Below are positions 27,393-35,994 of a DNA stretch of 64,000 nucleotides, one piece after another. Origin of the DNA: Candidatus Peribacteria bacterium (GTDB lineage: Bacteria; Patescibacteriota; Gracilibacteria; UBA1369; LOWO2-01-FULL-3); the NCBI GenBank assembly GCA_943358175.1, contig CALRGV010000004.1, positions 43,098 through 107,097 of the forward strand, in the 5' to 3' direction. Both the position numbers and the translations under genes were made by a program. The notes beneath the pieces were generated by a model, which had not been told where the DNA came from, ran no database searches, and was given only the letters and a program-made list of their open reading frames with translations. How positions within the stretch are numbered: the stretch's first letter is position 1; each line of letters opens with the position of its first letter.

Positions 27393-28445
27393 TTACTGAA
27401 CCTGATCATACTGTTGCTCCGCCAGAGGTTTTAATTCTTGCCCGTCGTCTAGATCGATGGCGATGGCGCCGGGGGCGGTAGCGATGGTGGGCTCCGGTTT
27501 ATCGGAAATTTTTATGCTGCTGAATTCATTTTCAAATTCTTTGCCTTCGACTTTCTTATCAATTTTATCACCATGAGTAATATCCTTATCGTAGATGACT
27601 TGGCTAATTGGGAATGAACAATCCACACCGAATTCATCGAAGGATTCCTTGATATTCATAAATAAGCGACTCTGTATTTTTTTAAAACCGGCACGGGATT
27701 CCACCCATACTCTTATAGAAATTCCCACAGCACTGTCACCAAATTCAGTAACCAAAACCGCAGGCTTTGGCTCTAAAAGAACTCCCTTGGTTTTTTTGGC
27801 CGCAAGAAGACAAACTTTGAGAGCATTTTTTAAATCGGAACGGTAATCTACGCTGGTTGCCACCTCTATTCTACGGAAGGGGTTGCTGGTATAACTCGTA
27901 ACCTGCTTATTAAAAAGCTGAGCATTTGGTACCACAACTTTTGTACCATCTACGGCCTGCAAAACGGTTACGCGAGATTGAATTTCAATAATTCTTCCCA
28001 TAGTTCCTTCCACAACAATAAAATCTCCAATGCTAAAATTTTTGCTTAACAAAATCATAATACCAGCAAGAAAATTCGTAATTATATCCTTGAGCGCGAA
28101 ACCAATACCAAAGGCCACAGCGGCAATAATCGTAGTCAAATCTATACCGGCAATTTTTAAACCGGTCGTAAAACCTATAGTAAGAATCACCACATAACTG
28201 ATACGGCCACCAAGAATTTGAATTTCCTTATGTTCATCTTCTATTCCCTTCTCAGCCATCTTGTTTTCCACAATGCTGCGAACTATCTTCGCCGCTAAAA
28301 AGGAGAGGATTATCACGACAAAAGCCGCTATCCAAAATGGAACCTTTTCAATTATAGCGGTAACCAATCCGGCCAACTGCCCCGAAGTCTGGCTTGCTGC
28401 TTTATCTGCTGTATTTGTAGCGGCTGCTGCGTAAGCTGTAGGCAT
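27393..28445 (-). CDS. Small-conductance mechanosensitive channel family protein
   Basis: FGIGFALKDIITNFLAGIMILLSKNFSIGDFIVVEGTMGRIIEIQSRVTVLQAVDGTKVVVPNAQLFNKQVTSYTS. Confidence 0.94.
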   Translation of the reverse strand: MPTAYAAAATNTADKAASQTSGQLAGLVTAIIEKVPFWIAAFVVIILSFLAAKIVRSIVENKMAEKGIEDEHKEIQILGGRISYVVILTIGFTTGLKIAGIDLTTIIAAVAFGIGFALKDIITNFLAGIMILLSKNFSIGDFIVVEGTMGRIIEIQSRVTVLQAVDGTKVVVPNAQLFNKQVTSYTSNPFRRIEVATSVDYRSDLKNALKVCLLAAKKTKGVLLEPKPAVLVTEFGDSAVGISIRVWVESRAGFKKIQSRLFMNIKESFDEFGVDCSFPISQVIYDKDITHGDKIDKKVEGKEFENEFSSIKISDKPEPTIATAPGAIAIDLDDGQELKPLAEQQYDQVQ

Positions 28446-28563
28446 GGGAAATATTATTATCTGTATATAGTAACATTTTTCAGCCTTTTTCTCAAGTACT
28501 AAATATGGGATTTTTCGCTTCCTCTTGATACTGTCTTACCTAGTATTTTTAATTCTCAAATTT

Positions 28564-29331
28564 ATGGAAGATTTAATCTCTTTACTGATACCTGGAGGCA
28601 TTGCTTTGTTTATATTGATAATTAGCAGTGTTCGCGAAGTAAAACAGTATGAACGCGGAGTAAAATTCACTATGGGTAAATTCACATGCCTTTCTGAACC
28701 GGGATGGAGATTGGTTGTACCTGTTTTTCAGAAAATGGCGAAGGTGGATATACGCGTAAAAGCAGTGGATGTTCCTGATCAGGAAGCCATAACCGCGGAC
28801 AATATTTCCGTAACACTTAATGCTGTTATTTATTACAAAGTTGATGACGCCTCCAAAGCTATTTTGAGCGTAGAAAATTTCTATTATGCTGTCAGTCAGC
28901 TGGCTCAGACTACTATGCGTAATGCGGTGGGCGAAGTGAATCTGGATGATCTTTTAAAAAATCGTGAAAAAATTGCGGCCGGTATTAAAGAGGTTGTAGA
29001 TGCGGCTAGTCAGCCATGGGGCATAGATGTTTCTTCCGTAGAATTGAAAGATATCGTCATCTCCCCAGATCTAAAGAGAACAATGGCGAAAGTAGCTGAA
29101 GCGGAAAGAGAAAAACGTGCGGTTATTATTAATTCCGAAGGTGAAGTGGCAGCCTCAGAAAATTTGGCAAAAGCTGCGGCGACTCTTTCCAAATCTCCGG
29201 GAGCAATGCATTTGAGAACTTTGTCTTCGATTAACGATATTTCCTCCGATCAATCAAATACCACCGTCTGGATGGTCCCAATAGAGGTATTGCGTGCGGT
29301 GGAAGCGATTGGTGATAAACTGAAAAAATAG
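28564..29331 (+). CDS. SPFH/slipin family protein
   Basis: REVKQYERGVKFTMGKFTCLSEPGWRLVVPVFQKMAKVDIRVKAVDVPDQEAITADNISVTLNAVIYYKV. Confidence 0.93.
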   Translation: MEDLISLLIPGGIALFILIISSVREVKQYERGVKFTMGKFTCLSEPGWRLVVPVFQKMAKVDIRVKAVDVPDQEAITADNISVTLNAVIYYKVDDASKAILSVENFYYAVSQLAQTTMRNAVGEVNLDDLLKNREKIAAGIKEVVDAASQPWGIDVSSVELKDIVISPDLKRTMAKVAEAEREKRAVIINSEGEVAASENLAKAAATLSKSPGAMHLRTLSSINDISSDQSNTTVWMVPIEVLRAVEAIGDKLKK

Positions 29332-29332
29332 C

Positions 29333-30178
29333 ATGAAAAGATACGGAATTTTAGCTAATCCGGCAAAGCATTCTTTGTCGCCTGCAATACATAATGCGGC
29401 TTTCAAAAAGCTGCATATGCAGGCGCAATATGAGATTTTCGAAATACCGGAAAATGAACTGGCTAAATTTATTAAATCCGTAAGGAATCAGACTATAGAA
29501 GGATTGTCTGTTTCTTTGCCTTATAAAGAAAGTGTGATGCAATATCTGGATAAAGTCGATAAGGATGCAATGAAAATCGGGGCGGTAAATACAATCATAA
29601 ACAAGGAGGGTTTTCTGCACGGCTTTAATACCGATTATGTGGCTTCTAATAAAGCTCTCTTCCTCGATCAGAAAGTGATAGATATTGAAAAAAAATCTTT
29701 GGCGATAGTAATTGGTGGTGGTGGGGCGGCCAGAGCTGTTTGCTACGGATTATTAAAACTGGGAATGAATGTCGTGGTGGCCAATAGAACCAAGGAAAAG
29801 GCCGATGCGATTGCCATGGAATTTGCAGAAATTTTTCATAAAAGTGAAATCCATAGTAGCAGCCTTTATCAGCTGAGAACCGGAGATATTTTGATTAACA
29901 CAAGCTCTATTTGGACAAAGGCACCGGAATTCGGAGCGGGTATTTTACCTGATTTTTGCAAACCGGAATACGTGAGAGATTTTCAATTAGTAATGGATAT
30001 TTCTTATAAACCTTTGGAAACACCTTTGATAAAAACTGCGAAAAGAATGGGCAAAGCTTTTATTACCGGTGACAAAATGCTTTTGTATCAGGCCATAGAT
30101 CAATTTGAATTTTGGACTGGTAAAAAGGCTCCGGAGGATGTGATGAGAGAGGCTTTGGAGGCTGAGTTGAATAAATAA
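29333..30178 (+). CDS. aroE: Shikimate dehydrogenase
   Basis: YGILANPAKHSLSPAIHNAAFKKL...GGGGAARAVCYGLLKLGMNVVVANRT. Confidence 0.92.
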   Translation: MKRYGILANPAKHSLSPAIHNAAFKKLHMQAQYEIFEIPENELAKFIKSVRNQTIEGLSVSLPYKESVMQYLDKVDKDAMKIGAVNTIINKEGFLHGFNTDYVASNKALFLDQKVIDIEKKSLAIVIGGGGAARAVCYGLLKLGMNVVVANRTKEKADAIAMEFAEIFHKSEIHSSSLYQLRTGDILINTSSIWTKAPEFGAGILPDFCKPEYVRDFQLVMDISYKPLETPLIKTAKRMGKAFITGDKMLLYQAIDQFEFWTGKKAPEDVMREALEAELNK

Positions 30179-30220
30179 ATAAATAAATAAAACAATGCAC
30201 ACTCGCTTTGCTCGTGTCTG

Positions 30221-31018
30221 CTAATTATGTCTCAAAAAGTTTGCGCCTTCTTCGTCTTTTACTTTTGGAGTTTCCGGTTCTTCTTGGACTTCCACTTCTT
30301 TGCCATAATCGCTACCGTAAACGGTTTGAGTGGAAAGGAAGTCTTTATCATAGGTACGGGCGATCCAGCCGTAAATCATTGTAAAAATGCTTTGTACGAA
30401 GGCGATAGAGCCCCAAACGATAGGCAGAGCCACGAAGAGTAAAACCTGAGGGCTGCTGACAATTCCCGCAAGACCGAACATAATTCCGGCACTTACTAAA
30501 ATTGAAAAAGTAATACCGTAAACTCCCACCAAAGCGTAGCGATAGTTTGAAACAATTTCGAGGATTAAAGCACTAACCTGTGCGGAAATAATGATATGCA
30601 AAGCAACAGCGTAAGCGGTAATGGTAATATTTGTTGCGGAAGTAATAAAATAGACCGGGACCATTAACACGAAAATGATCATGCTGATAATAAACACCTG
30701 AGAAATAGCCGAAGCTACTCTGGTGTACTTACCTCTTTCTGTCAGAGCGATAAGCCAGGTACTGATAATATTTCCTACAGTAGAAGAGAGGAAAATCATC
30801 ATCATTAGAATAAATGTGAAAATTGGACTCACTTGAATTGCTTCTCCTTCCTGTGCACCTGTTAGTGGGCTAAGAACGGAAGAAGCGAGGACGAAAATCA
30901 CCACTAAAATAAGGCTGCCTCCGATACCACCGGCTCCACCGGCCAGTATTTTTAAAAGGAAGGTACCAAAGGAAACTCTTCCGGGGCCAAGTTCTTGTAC
31001 TTTTACTTCTTCAGCCAT
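30221..31018 (-). CDS. Hypothetical multi-TM membrane protein (Yip1-like topology)
   Basis: 265 aa, five or more hydrophobic segments. Confidence 0.7.
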   Translation of the reverse strand: MAEEVKVQELGPGRVSFGTFLLKILAGGAGGIGGSLILVVIFVLASSVLSPLTGAQEGEAIQVSPIFTFILMMMIFLSSTVGNIISTWLIALTERGKYTRVASAISQVFIISMIIFVLMVPVYFITSATNITITAYAVALHIIISAQVSALILEIVSNYRYALVGVYGITFSILVSAGIMFGLAGIVSSPQVLLFVALPIVWGSIAFVQSIFTMIYGWIARTYDKDFLSTQTVYGSDYGKEVEVQEEPETPKVKDEEGANFLRHN

Positions 31019-31022
31019 TTAA

Positions 31023-31511
31023 TTATTTGTTAGTTCCCTTTAGTTTACCATAAAATACAATCATTAACAAGATCCCGCAACTAATATAAGTATCAGCGAG
31101 GTTGAAATTCGGCCAGCGCCAAATGCCAATGAAATCTATTACAAAGCCTCTGGTAATCCTATCAATGACATTTCCAACGGCTCCACTTATAATCAAAATT
31201 AAAGCTGCTTTTCCTATAGGCTGCTCCATATCAAACTCCTTATTTATAATCCAAATAATTAAGCCCATTAGCAAAATATTACTGATAATCAAGAGCGTGT
31301 ATGGAACCGGAATTCCGAAAGCCATGCCGGTGTTTTGACTATATTCAAGGCGGAAAAATTTCCCAAATAACTCCGTAGTTCCCGGAAAATAGTTATGGAT
31401 GAAATACTTGGTCAACTGATCCAAAATAATCAGAAAGAGGCACCACATCCCAAATTTTAAAAATTTATTTCTCATTGCCAATAATAGACCATAAAAAGCT
31501 TGAAAAAACAA
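31023..31511 (-). CDS. lspA: Signal peptidase II
   Basis: LDQLTKYFIHNYFPGTTELFGKFFRLEYSQNTGMAFGIP...GAVGNVIDRITRGFVIDFI. Confidence 0.94.
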   Translation of the reverse strand: MFFQAFYGLLLAMRNKFLKFGMWCLFLIILDQLTKYFIHNYFPGTTELFGKFFRLEYSQNTGMAFGIPVPYTLLIISNILLMGLIIWIINKEFDMEQPIGKAALILIISGAVGNVIDRITRGFVIDFIGIWRWPNFNLADTYISCGILLMIVFYGKLKGTNK

Positions 31512-31547
31512 TGCGATAGGTAGAATATCACACTACTAAAAAGATTT

Positions 31548-32756
31548 ATGCGAAAACCTTTTAAATTTGATACGATTTTGGCCTTAACAGTACTGTTTTT
31601 GCTAATTTTCGGTTTAATAATGATCACCAGCATCGGTGTGCCAAAATCCATACAGCTCTCGGCACCCGGAGTGCAGTACCCGAACTGCAGTGACGCGAAC
31701 GTGGATTGTTATCTGCTTTTCAAAAAGCATTTGGTAAGATTGGGATTGGGAATTGTGATGTTCTTTTTAGCCTGGAAGTTGCCAATGAAATTCTGGAAAA
31801 AAATAGCACCACTGTTTTTTGGCCTAATTGTCATACTGCTATTTATGGTAATTACTATGGGAAACGACTTTGGAACCATTGCTACAAACTGGATTCTGGT
31901 TTTCAATACTTCTCTGCAACCTTCGGAATTTGCGAGATTAGCTTTGATTCTCTATCTTTCTTATTGGTTCAGCAAGCGGCGCGATTCGGTGGGGAGTTTT
32001 CACGATGGCTTCCTGCCATTCTGTTTTATCTGTGGAATGGTTCTTCTTCCTGTAGTATTGGGAAATGACTATGGCTCTATAGCTGTAATGAGTTTAGTCG
32101 CGGTAAGTATTTATTTTATCGCAGGGGCGCGTTTGAGGCACCTCGGTTTAGGGTTTATGATAGCATTGGGCGCGGCCATTATCGTAGTGTCGTTTGTGCC
32201 TCATGTAAGAGAAAGATTTCAGGGTTTTATGAGCGTTGATCAGGATTGTTTGGAAGATTATTGTTGGCAATCTCAGCAAGCAAATATTGCCGTGGGAAGT
32301 GGTGGCTTGATGGGGAAGGGCCTCACTCAAGGTGTACAAAAATCTTATTGGCTTCCTCAGGCTTCTGATGACTTTATTTTTGCGGCATCTTCGGAGGAGT
32401 TAGGGTTTTTGAGAATTATTTTTGTGGTTTTGGCTTATCTTATAATTGCTTTAAGAGGTTACAATATAGCAAATAAGGCCAATGGTAGCTTTGAAATGTT
32501 TGTGGCGGTGGGAATTACAACTTGGATTACGGTGCAGGCTTTTGTGAACATCGCGGTGAATACGGCGCTTTTCCCTGTGACTGGAATTACTTTACCTTTC
32601 GTAAGCTATGGAGGATCTTCTTTGGTAGCTGATTTAATGGCTATTGCCATTCTTTTAAATATATCCGAAAATACAACTACTTATGCGACTAGTCTTAACA
32701 GGTGGGGGGACAGGCGGTCACGTCATCCCGAACTTCGCCGTTATCGAAGAGCTTAA
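31548..32756 (+). CDS. ftsW: FtsW/RodA/SpoVE family cell-cycle protein
   Basis: GNDYGSIAVMSLVAVSIYFIAGARLRHL...PQASDDFIFAASSEELGFL...GITLPFVSYGGSSLVADLMAIAILLNIS. Confidence 0.93.
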   Translation: MRKPFKFDTILALTVLFLLIFGLIMITSIGVPKSIQLSAPGVQYPNCSDANVDCYLLFKKHLVRLGLGIVMFFLAWKLPMKFWKKIAPLFFGLIVILLFMVITMGNDFGTIATNWILVFNTSLQPSEFARLALILYLSYWFSKRRDSVGSFHDGFLPFCFICGMVLLPVVLGNDYGSIAVMSLVAVSIYFIAGARLRHLGLGFMIALGAAIIVVSFVPHVRERFQGFMSVDQDCLEDYCWQSQQANIAVGSGGLMGKGLTQGVQKSYWLPQASDDFIFAASSEELGFLRIIFVVLAYLIIALRGYNIANKANGSFEMFVAVGITTWITVQAFVNIAVNTALFPVTGITLPFVSYGGSSLVADLMAIAILLNISENTTTYATSLNRWGDRRSRHPELRRYRRA

Positions 32757-33744
32757 CAGGCCTAGAGGCCTAACAAATAAGAAAACGGAAATTCTCTACA
32801 TTGGCTCAGCTAATGGCGTGGAGAAAAGTATGGTGGAAAAGATTGGCATTCCCTATAAGTCCGTGGCATGTGGAAAATTACGAAGATATTTTTCGGTGGA
32901 GAATTTGATAGATATTTTCAAAGTTCCTGTCGGAATTTTTCAGGCGTGGAGAATTTTGAGAAAATTCAGACCGGATGTGACGTTTAGCAAAGGTGGATTC
33001 GTCAGCGTGCCGGTGGTGATCGCGGCAAGCTGGCTGAAGGTGCCGGTGATTATTCATGAGTCGGATGTAAGACCGGGATTGGCGAATAGAATTTGCGCGA
33101 GATACGCGGATAAAATTTGTGTGAGTTTCGAAGAGACGAGAAAATATTTTGCAAAATATTCACGGAAAATTATTTATACCGGCAATCCGGTGAGAAAAAG
33201 TGTTTTGGATGGGAATGTGGCGGATGGTTACAAATTCACAGGATTGGATAAACACAGACCTATTATTTTAGTAATGGGAGGAAGTCAGGGAGCTCAGCAG
33301 ATCAATGAATTAGTGCGTGGTGGAATGGAGGAACTTTTGAAAAGATTTCAAATTGTGCATATATGTGGACGTGGAAATCTGGATATTAGTTTGCATAAAA
33401 AGGGCTATGTTCAATATGAATTCTTGAATGAGCAAATGAAGGACGTGTATGCTGTTTCGGAGTTGGTGATTTCGCGTGGTGGGGCGAATAGTTTGGCGGA
33501 GCTTGCGGCTTTGAAAAAGAAGACTTTGGTGATTCCTTTGGGTACGGCGGCGAGTCGTGGTGATCAGATAGAAAATGCGCAGATCTTTGCGAGAAAATTG
33601 GGCTGGGGCGTGATGGTGGGAGACGTACAAGTGGTGGATTTCGTGAAATCGGTGGAAATGGTTTATAAAAATAAATTGAATACGAATGAGAAGTTTAAGA
33701 ATGGGGTTTATGATATTGTGAAGATGATTTTGAAGTATAAATAG
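32683..33744 (+). CDS. murG: UDP-GlcNAc--(pentapeptide)pyrophosphoryl-undecaprenol GlcNAc transferase
   Basis: MRLVLTGGGTGGHVIPNFAVIEEL...FSKGGFVSVPVVIAA...IHESDVRPGLANR; N-terminus overlaps ftsW by 74 nt. Confidence 0.95.
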   Translation: MRLVLTGGGTGGHVIPNFAVIEELNRPRGLTNKKTEILYIGSANGVEKSMVEKIGIPYKSVACGKLRRYFSVENLIDIFKVPVGIFQAWRILRKFRPDVTFSKGGFVSVPVVIAASWLKVPVIIHESDVRPGLANRICARYADKICVSFEETRKYFAKYSRKIIYTGNPVRKSVLDGNVADGYKFTGLDKHRPIILVMGGSQGAQQINELVRGGMEELLKRFQIVHICGRGNLDISLHKKGYVQYEFLNEQMKDVYAVSELVISRGGANSLAELAALKKKTLVIPLGTAASRGDQIENAQIFARKLGWGVMVGDVQVVDFVKSVEMVYKNKLNTNEKFKNGVYDIVKMILKYK

Positions 33745-33759
33745 GGTAAATTTGGGCAG

Positions 33760-33789
33760 GTGTTGAACGTGGTTCGTCAACACTTTTTT
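33760..33789 (+). terminator. Intrinsic terminator of murG
   Basis: GTGTTGA...TCAACAC followed by TTTTTT. Confidence 0.8.
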
Positions 33790-33803
33790 GGTGGTGGTGG
33801 GTC

Positions 33804-33833
33804 TTGATTTTTTAGGCGGTTTCTTGGTATAGT
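33804..33833 (+). promoter_or_regulatory. Sigma70-like promoter of the small RNA candidate
   Basis: TTGATT-N18-TATAGT. Confidence 0.55.
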
Positions 33834-33839
33834 GTAAAC

Positions 33840-33912
33840 GAAAGCGTAGGCGCTGTAAGTTACAGTTCTCTCGGGTGTTACATTGGATCCTTCGACAAAG
33901 AAGGATCTTTTT
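33840..33912 (+). ncRNA. Candidate small RNA/leader upstream of an atypical tRNA, ending in an intrinsic terminator
   Basis: Promoter upstream; GATCCTTC-GACAAA-GAAGGATC-TTTTT terminator (33886-33912); 33867-33880 TCTCTCGGGTGTTA is the exact reverse complement of tRNA 33974-33987. Confidence 0.5.
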
Positions 33913-33940
33913 GTATGATTAAAATGCCTGGTGGAGTTAT

Positions 33941-34016
33941 GGGGCTGTAGCTTAACGGTAAAGCGCTCGCGCTTAACACCCGAGAGATGCGGGTTCGATC
34001 CCCGTCAGCTCCACCA
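33941..34016 (+). tRNA. Atypical tRNA: Ala-like acceptor (G3:U70, encoded CCA), irregular anticodon arm, anticodon by position UAA (uncertain)
   Basis: GGGGCTG-TA-GCTT-AACGGTA-AAGC-G-CTCGCG-CTTAACA-CCCGAG-AGAT-GCGGG-TTCGATC-CCCGT-CAGCTCC-A-CCA; anticodon stem needs 6 pairs with a C.C mismatch, one nt more than standard between D and T stems. Confidence 0.75.
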
Positions 34017-34182
34017 TGGCGCAAAATATGGTGTACATGCAGTGTAGTCTGGAAGAATTGGTTACTACAATTGATGAAGCTTTTAAAAGAGATTGTTTAA
34101 ATGATCTCCAAGGAGGCGGATAATGAAGCAGAATAATTCTCGGTGCATTGAAGAAGTCGCTCAAGGCTGGTAAACTTGGCTC

Positions 34183-35319
34183 ATGAAAATCGGAGTAAAT
34201 GCCAGACTGCTTACGAAGCCTTTTACGGGGATTGGGCAGTATACCCGTAATCTTTTGGCGGAGTTGGCGAGGGATGATGCGGAGACGCAGTATATTTTGG
34301 TGGTGCCGGAAGAAATTCCTCATAAATTGGTCGGAGAATTCCCAAAAAATGTGGAGATAAAAATTTTAAGGGAGAAGAAGTTTCCCAGTGGCGGGATGCG
34401 AAAAACCTGGTGGGAACAAATTCAGGTTCCGGAGTTTTTCATGAGGGAAAAAGTGGATGTGGCGTTCTTTACTTATCCTTCAAATCCGTGGACTAGTGAC
34501 TGGTATAGGCAAGGGCCAAAAACCGCGGTTACAGTGCATGATTGCATTCCGTGGATGAATAAAAGTTATCGCAAAGGAATTTTGTCGAAGCTTTATCATT
34601 CACAGACAAGAAAGGCTGTAGCAAAAGCGGATTTAGTGCTGACGGTTTCTGGAAGTTCGAAAAAGGATATTGAAAAAGTTTGTAAAGTGGACGCAGCGAA
34701 AATCGAAGTTGTTTACAATGATGTCTCCCCTGTTTACAAAGAGGACCCTCATCAGGCTTTCGTGACAGAAGTTTTGGGTAGATATAGTCTGAAAAGTGAA
34801 AAATATTTTTTGTATGTTGGCGGCTATGATGAGCGCAAAAATGTGAATCATCTGGTGGAAGAATATTTGAAATTTGCGGAAAACCACAAGGGCACGCCAT
34901 TAGTTTTAGCCGGTGGAAAATTGTTCAACGGGAAACTTTATAAGAGTTTTGATAAATTGAATAACCTGGGAAATATCGTAAAAACAGGTTTTTTGGGTGA
35001 AGAGGAATTGGCTTGTTTATATAGAAATTCATTGGCCTTCGTAAATCTATCACAGCATGAAGGATTCAATTTAACTATTCTGGAAGCGGCAAATTCAGGT
35101 GCGGCAATGATTTTGTCTAATATTCCGGTGCACAGGGAGGTGGCGGAGGATAGTGCGATGTTTGTTGGCTTTGGGGGTGGTGAAGTGGTAAAGGCAATGG
35201 AGCAGATGCTTAATGAAAAAAAGCGCAGTGAATGGCAAAGAAAGGCTGAGGAACTTTCAAAAAAGTATTCCTGGAAAAAATATGCACATATAGTCAAAGA
35301 TATGCTACATTCTCTTTAG
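34183..35319 (+). CDS. Glycosyltransferase family 1/4
   Basis: MKIGVNARLLTKPFTGIGQYTRNLLAEL...YVGGYDERKNVNHLVEEYLKF...SQHEGFNLTILEAANSGAAMILSNIPVHREVAED. Confidence 0.93.
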   Translation: MKIGVNARLLTKPFTGIGQYTRNLLAELARDDAETQYILVVPEEIPHKLVGEFPKNVEIKILREKKFPSGGMRKTWWEQIQVPEFFMREKVDVAFFTYPSNPWTSDWYRQGPKTAVTVHDCIPWMNKSYRKGILSKLYHSQTRKAVAKADLVLTVSGSSKKDIEKVCKVDAAKIEVVYNDVSPVYKEDPHQAFVTEVLGRYSLKSEKYFLYVGGYDERKNVNHLVEEYLKFAENHKGTPLVLAGGKLFNGKLYKSFDKLNNLGNIVKTGFLGEEELACLYRNSLAFVNLSQHEGFNLTILEAANSGAAMILSNIPVHREVAEDSAMFVGFGGGEVVKAMEQMLNEKKRSEWQRKAEELSKKYSWKKYAHIVKDMLHSL

Positions 35320-35333
35320 AATAAATTTTCACT

Positions 35334-35879
35334 ATGTTAAGTTTTGGTACTGAAGTAAATATTTCGATTATCGTTGGAGCAGTGTTTTTTTTGTGTGTGC
35401 TTTGGGCTGTCGTGGCGGTGCGCCATTTGAAAGTTTTGAAAAAACAAGTGGATGAACAGTGGGAATTAATTGATGAAGAATTGCGCAAGAGACATAATAT
35501 TTTGCCGAATTTAATTGAGACGGTGAGGGTTTACTTTAAAGACAAAGAAGATCTGGTTAAAAAGATGATTTTGGTGCGTATGGCAGCGGCAAAAGAGTAT
35601 TTCCCGGGGATAAAAAAGATCGAACACGAACATGATCTGAGCATAGTGATTAATGAAATATTTGCTTTGGGAAAAGAAAATTCCGGGCTGGGGAAAGATA
35701 CAAATTTTTTGGAATTAAAAACGGAAATTGATGAAATCGGCAATGATTTGGAGGAGAAAGTAAAGCAATATAACGAGATGGTAAGGTATCACAATAAACA
35801 CCGAAATTTCGCACTTCTAAGGCCTATTGCGAGTGTGTATAAATTTGGCATGTTGAATATTTTCGAAGTGGAGAGATAG
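35334..35879 (+). CDS. LemA family protein
   Basis: VDEQWELIDEELRKRHNILPNLIETVRVYFKDKEDLVKKMILVRMAA. Confidence 0.88.
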   Translation: MLSFGTEVNISIIVGAVFFLCVLWAVVAVRHLKVLKKQVDEQWELIDEELRKRHNILPNLIETVRVYFKDKEDLVKKMILVRMAAAKEYFPGIKKIEHEHDLSIVINEIFALGKENSGLGKDTNFLELKTEIDEIGNDLEEKVKQYNEMVRYHNKHRNFALLRPIASVYKFGMLNIFEVER

Positions 35880-35931
35880 AGATGCTTTTACGTTTGGCGG
35901 GGTTTTATCAAACACGTCAAGCGTATTCAGC

Positions 35932-35978
35932 TTGACGGTGAGCGCGTACTCACCTACTATAGTGAGCGTACGCTTACC
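35932..35978 (+). promoter_or_regulatory. lexA promoter with two LexA-type operators
   Basis: TTGACG (35932-35937)-N17-TACTAT (35955-35960); GGTGAGCGCGTACTCACC 35937-35954 fills the spacer; AGTGAGCGTACGCTTACC 35961-35978 lies just downstream. Confidence 0.75.
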
Positions 35979-35994
35979 TATTAAAAATAATTCT

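Noticed and set aside
33941-34016. tmRNA acceptor piece (GGGGCTG...CAGCTCCACCA resembles ssrA ends)
   Set aside because: A normal D stem-loop and an anticodon-arm-like stem are present between the ends, and the typical tmRNA ATTCTGGATTCGACGG segment does not follow the acceptor.
33973-34323. 116-aa minus-strand ORF ending MVELTGIEPASLGC
   Set aside because: Its C-terminal end is the antisense translation of the tRNA 3' half and it lies opposite a clear glycosyltransferase start; a known type of tRNA-derived false ORF.
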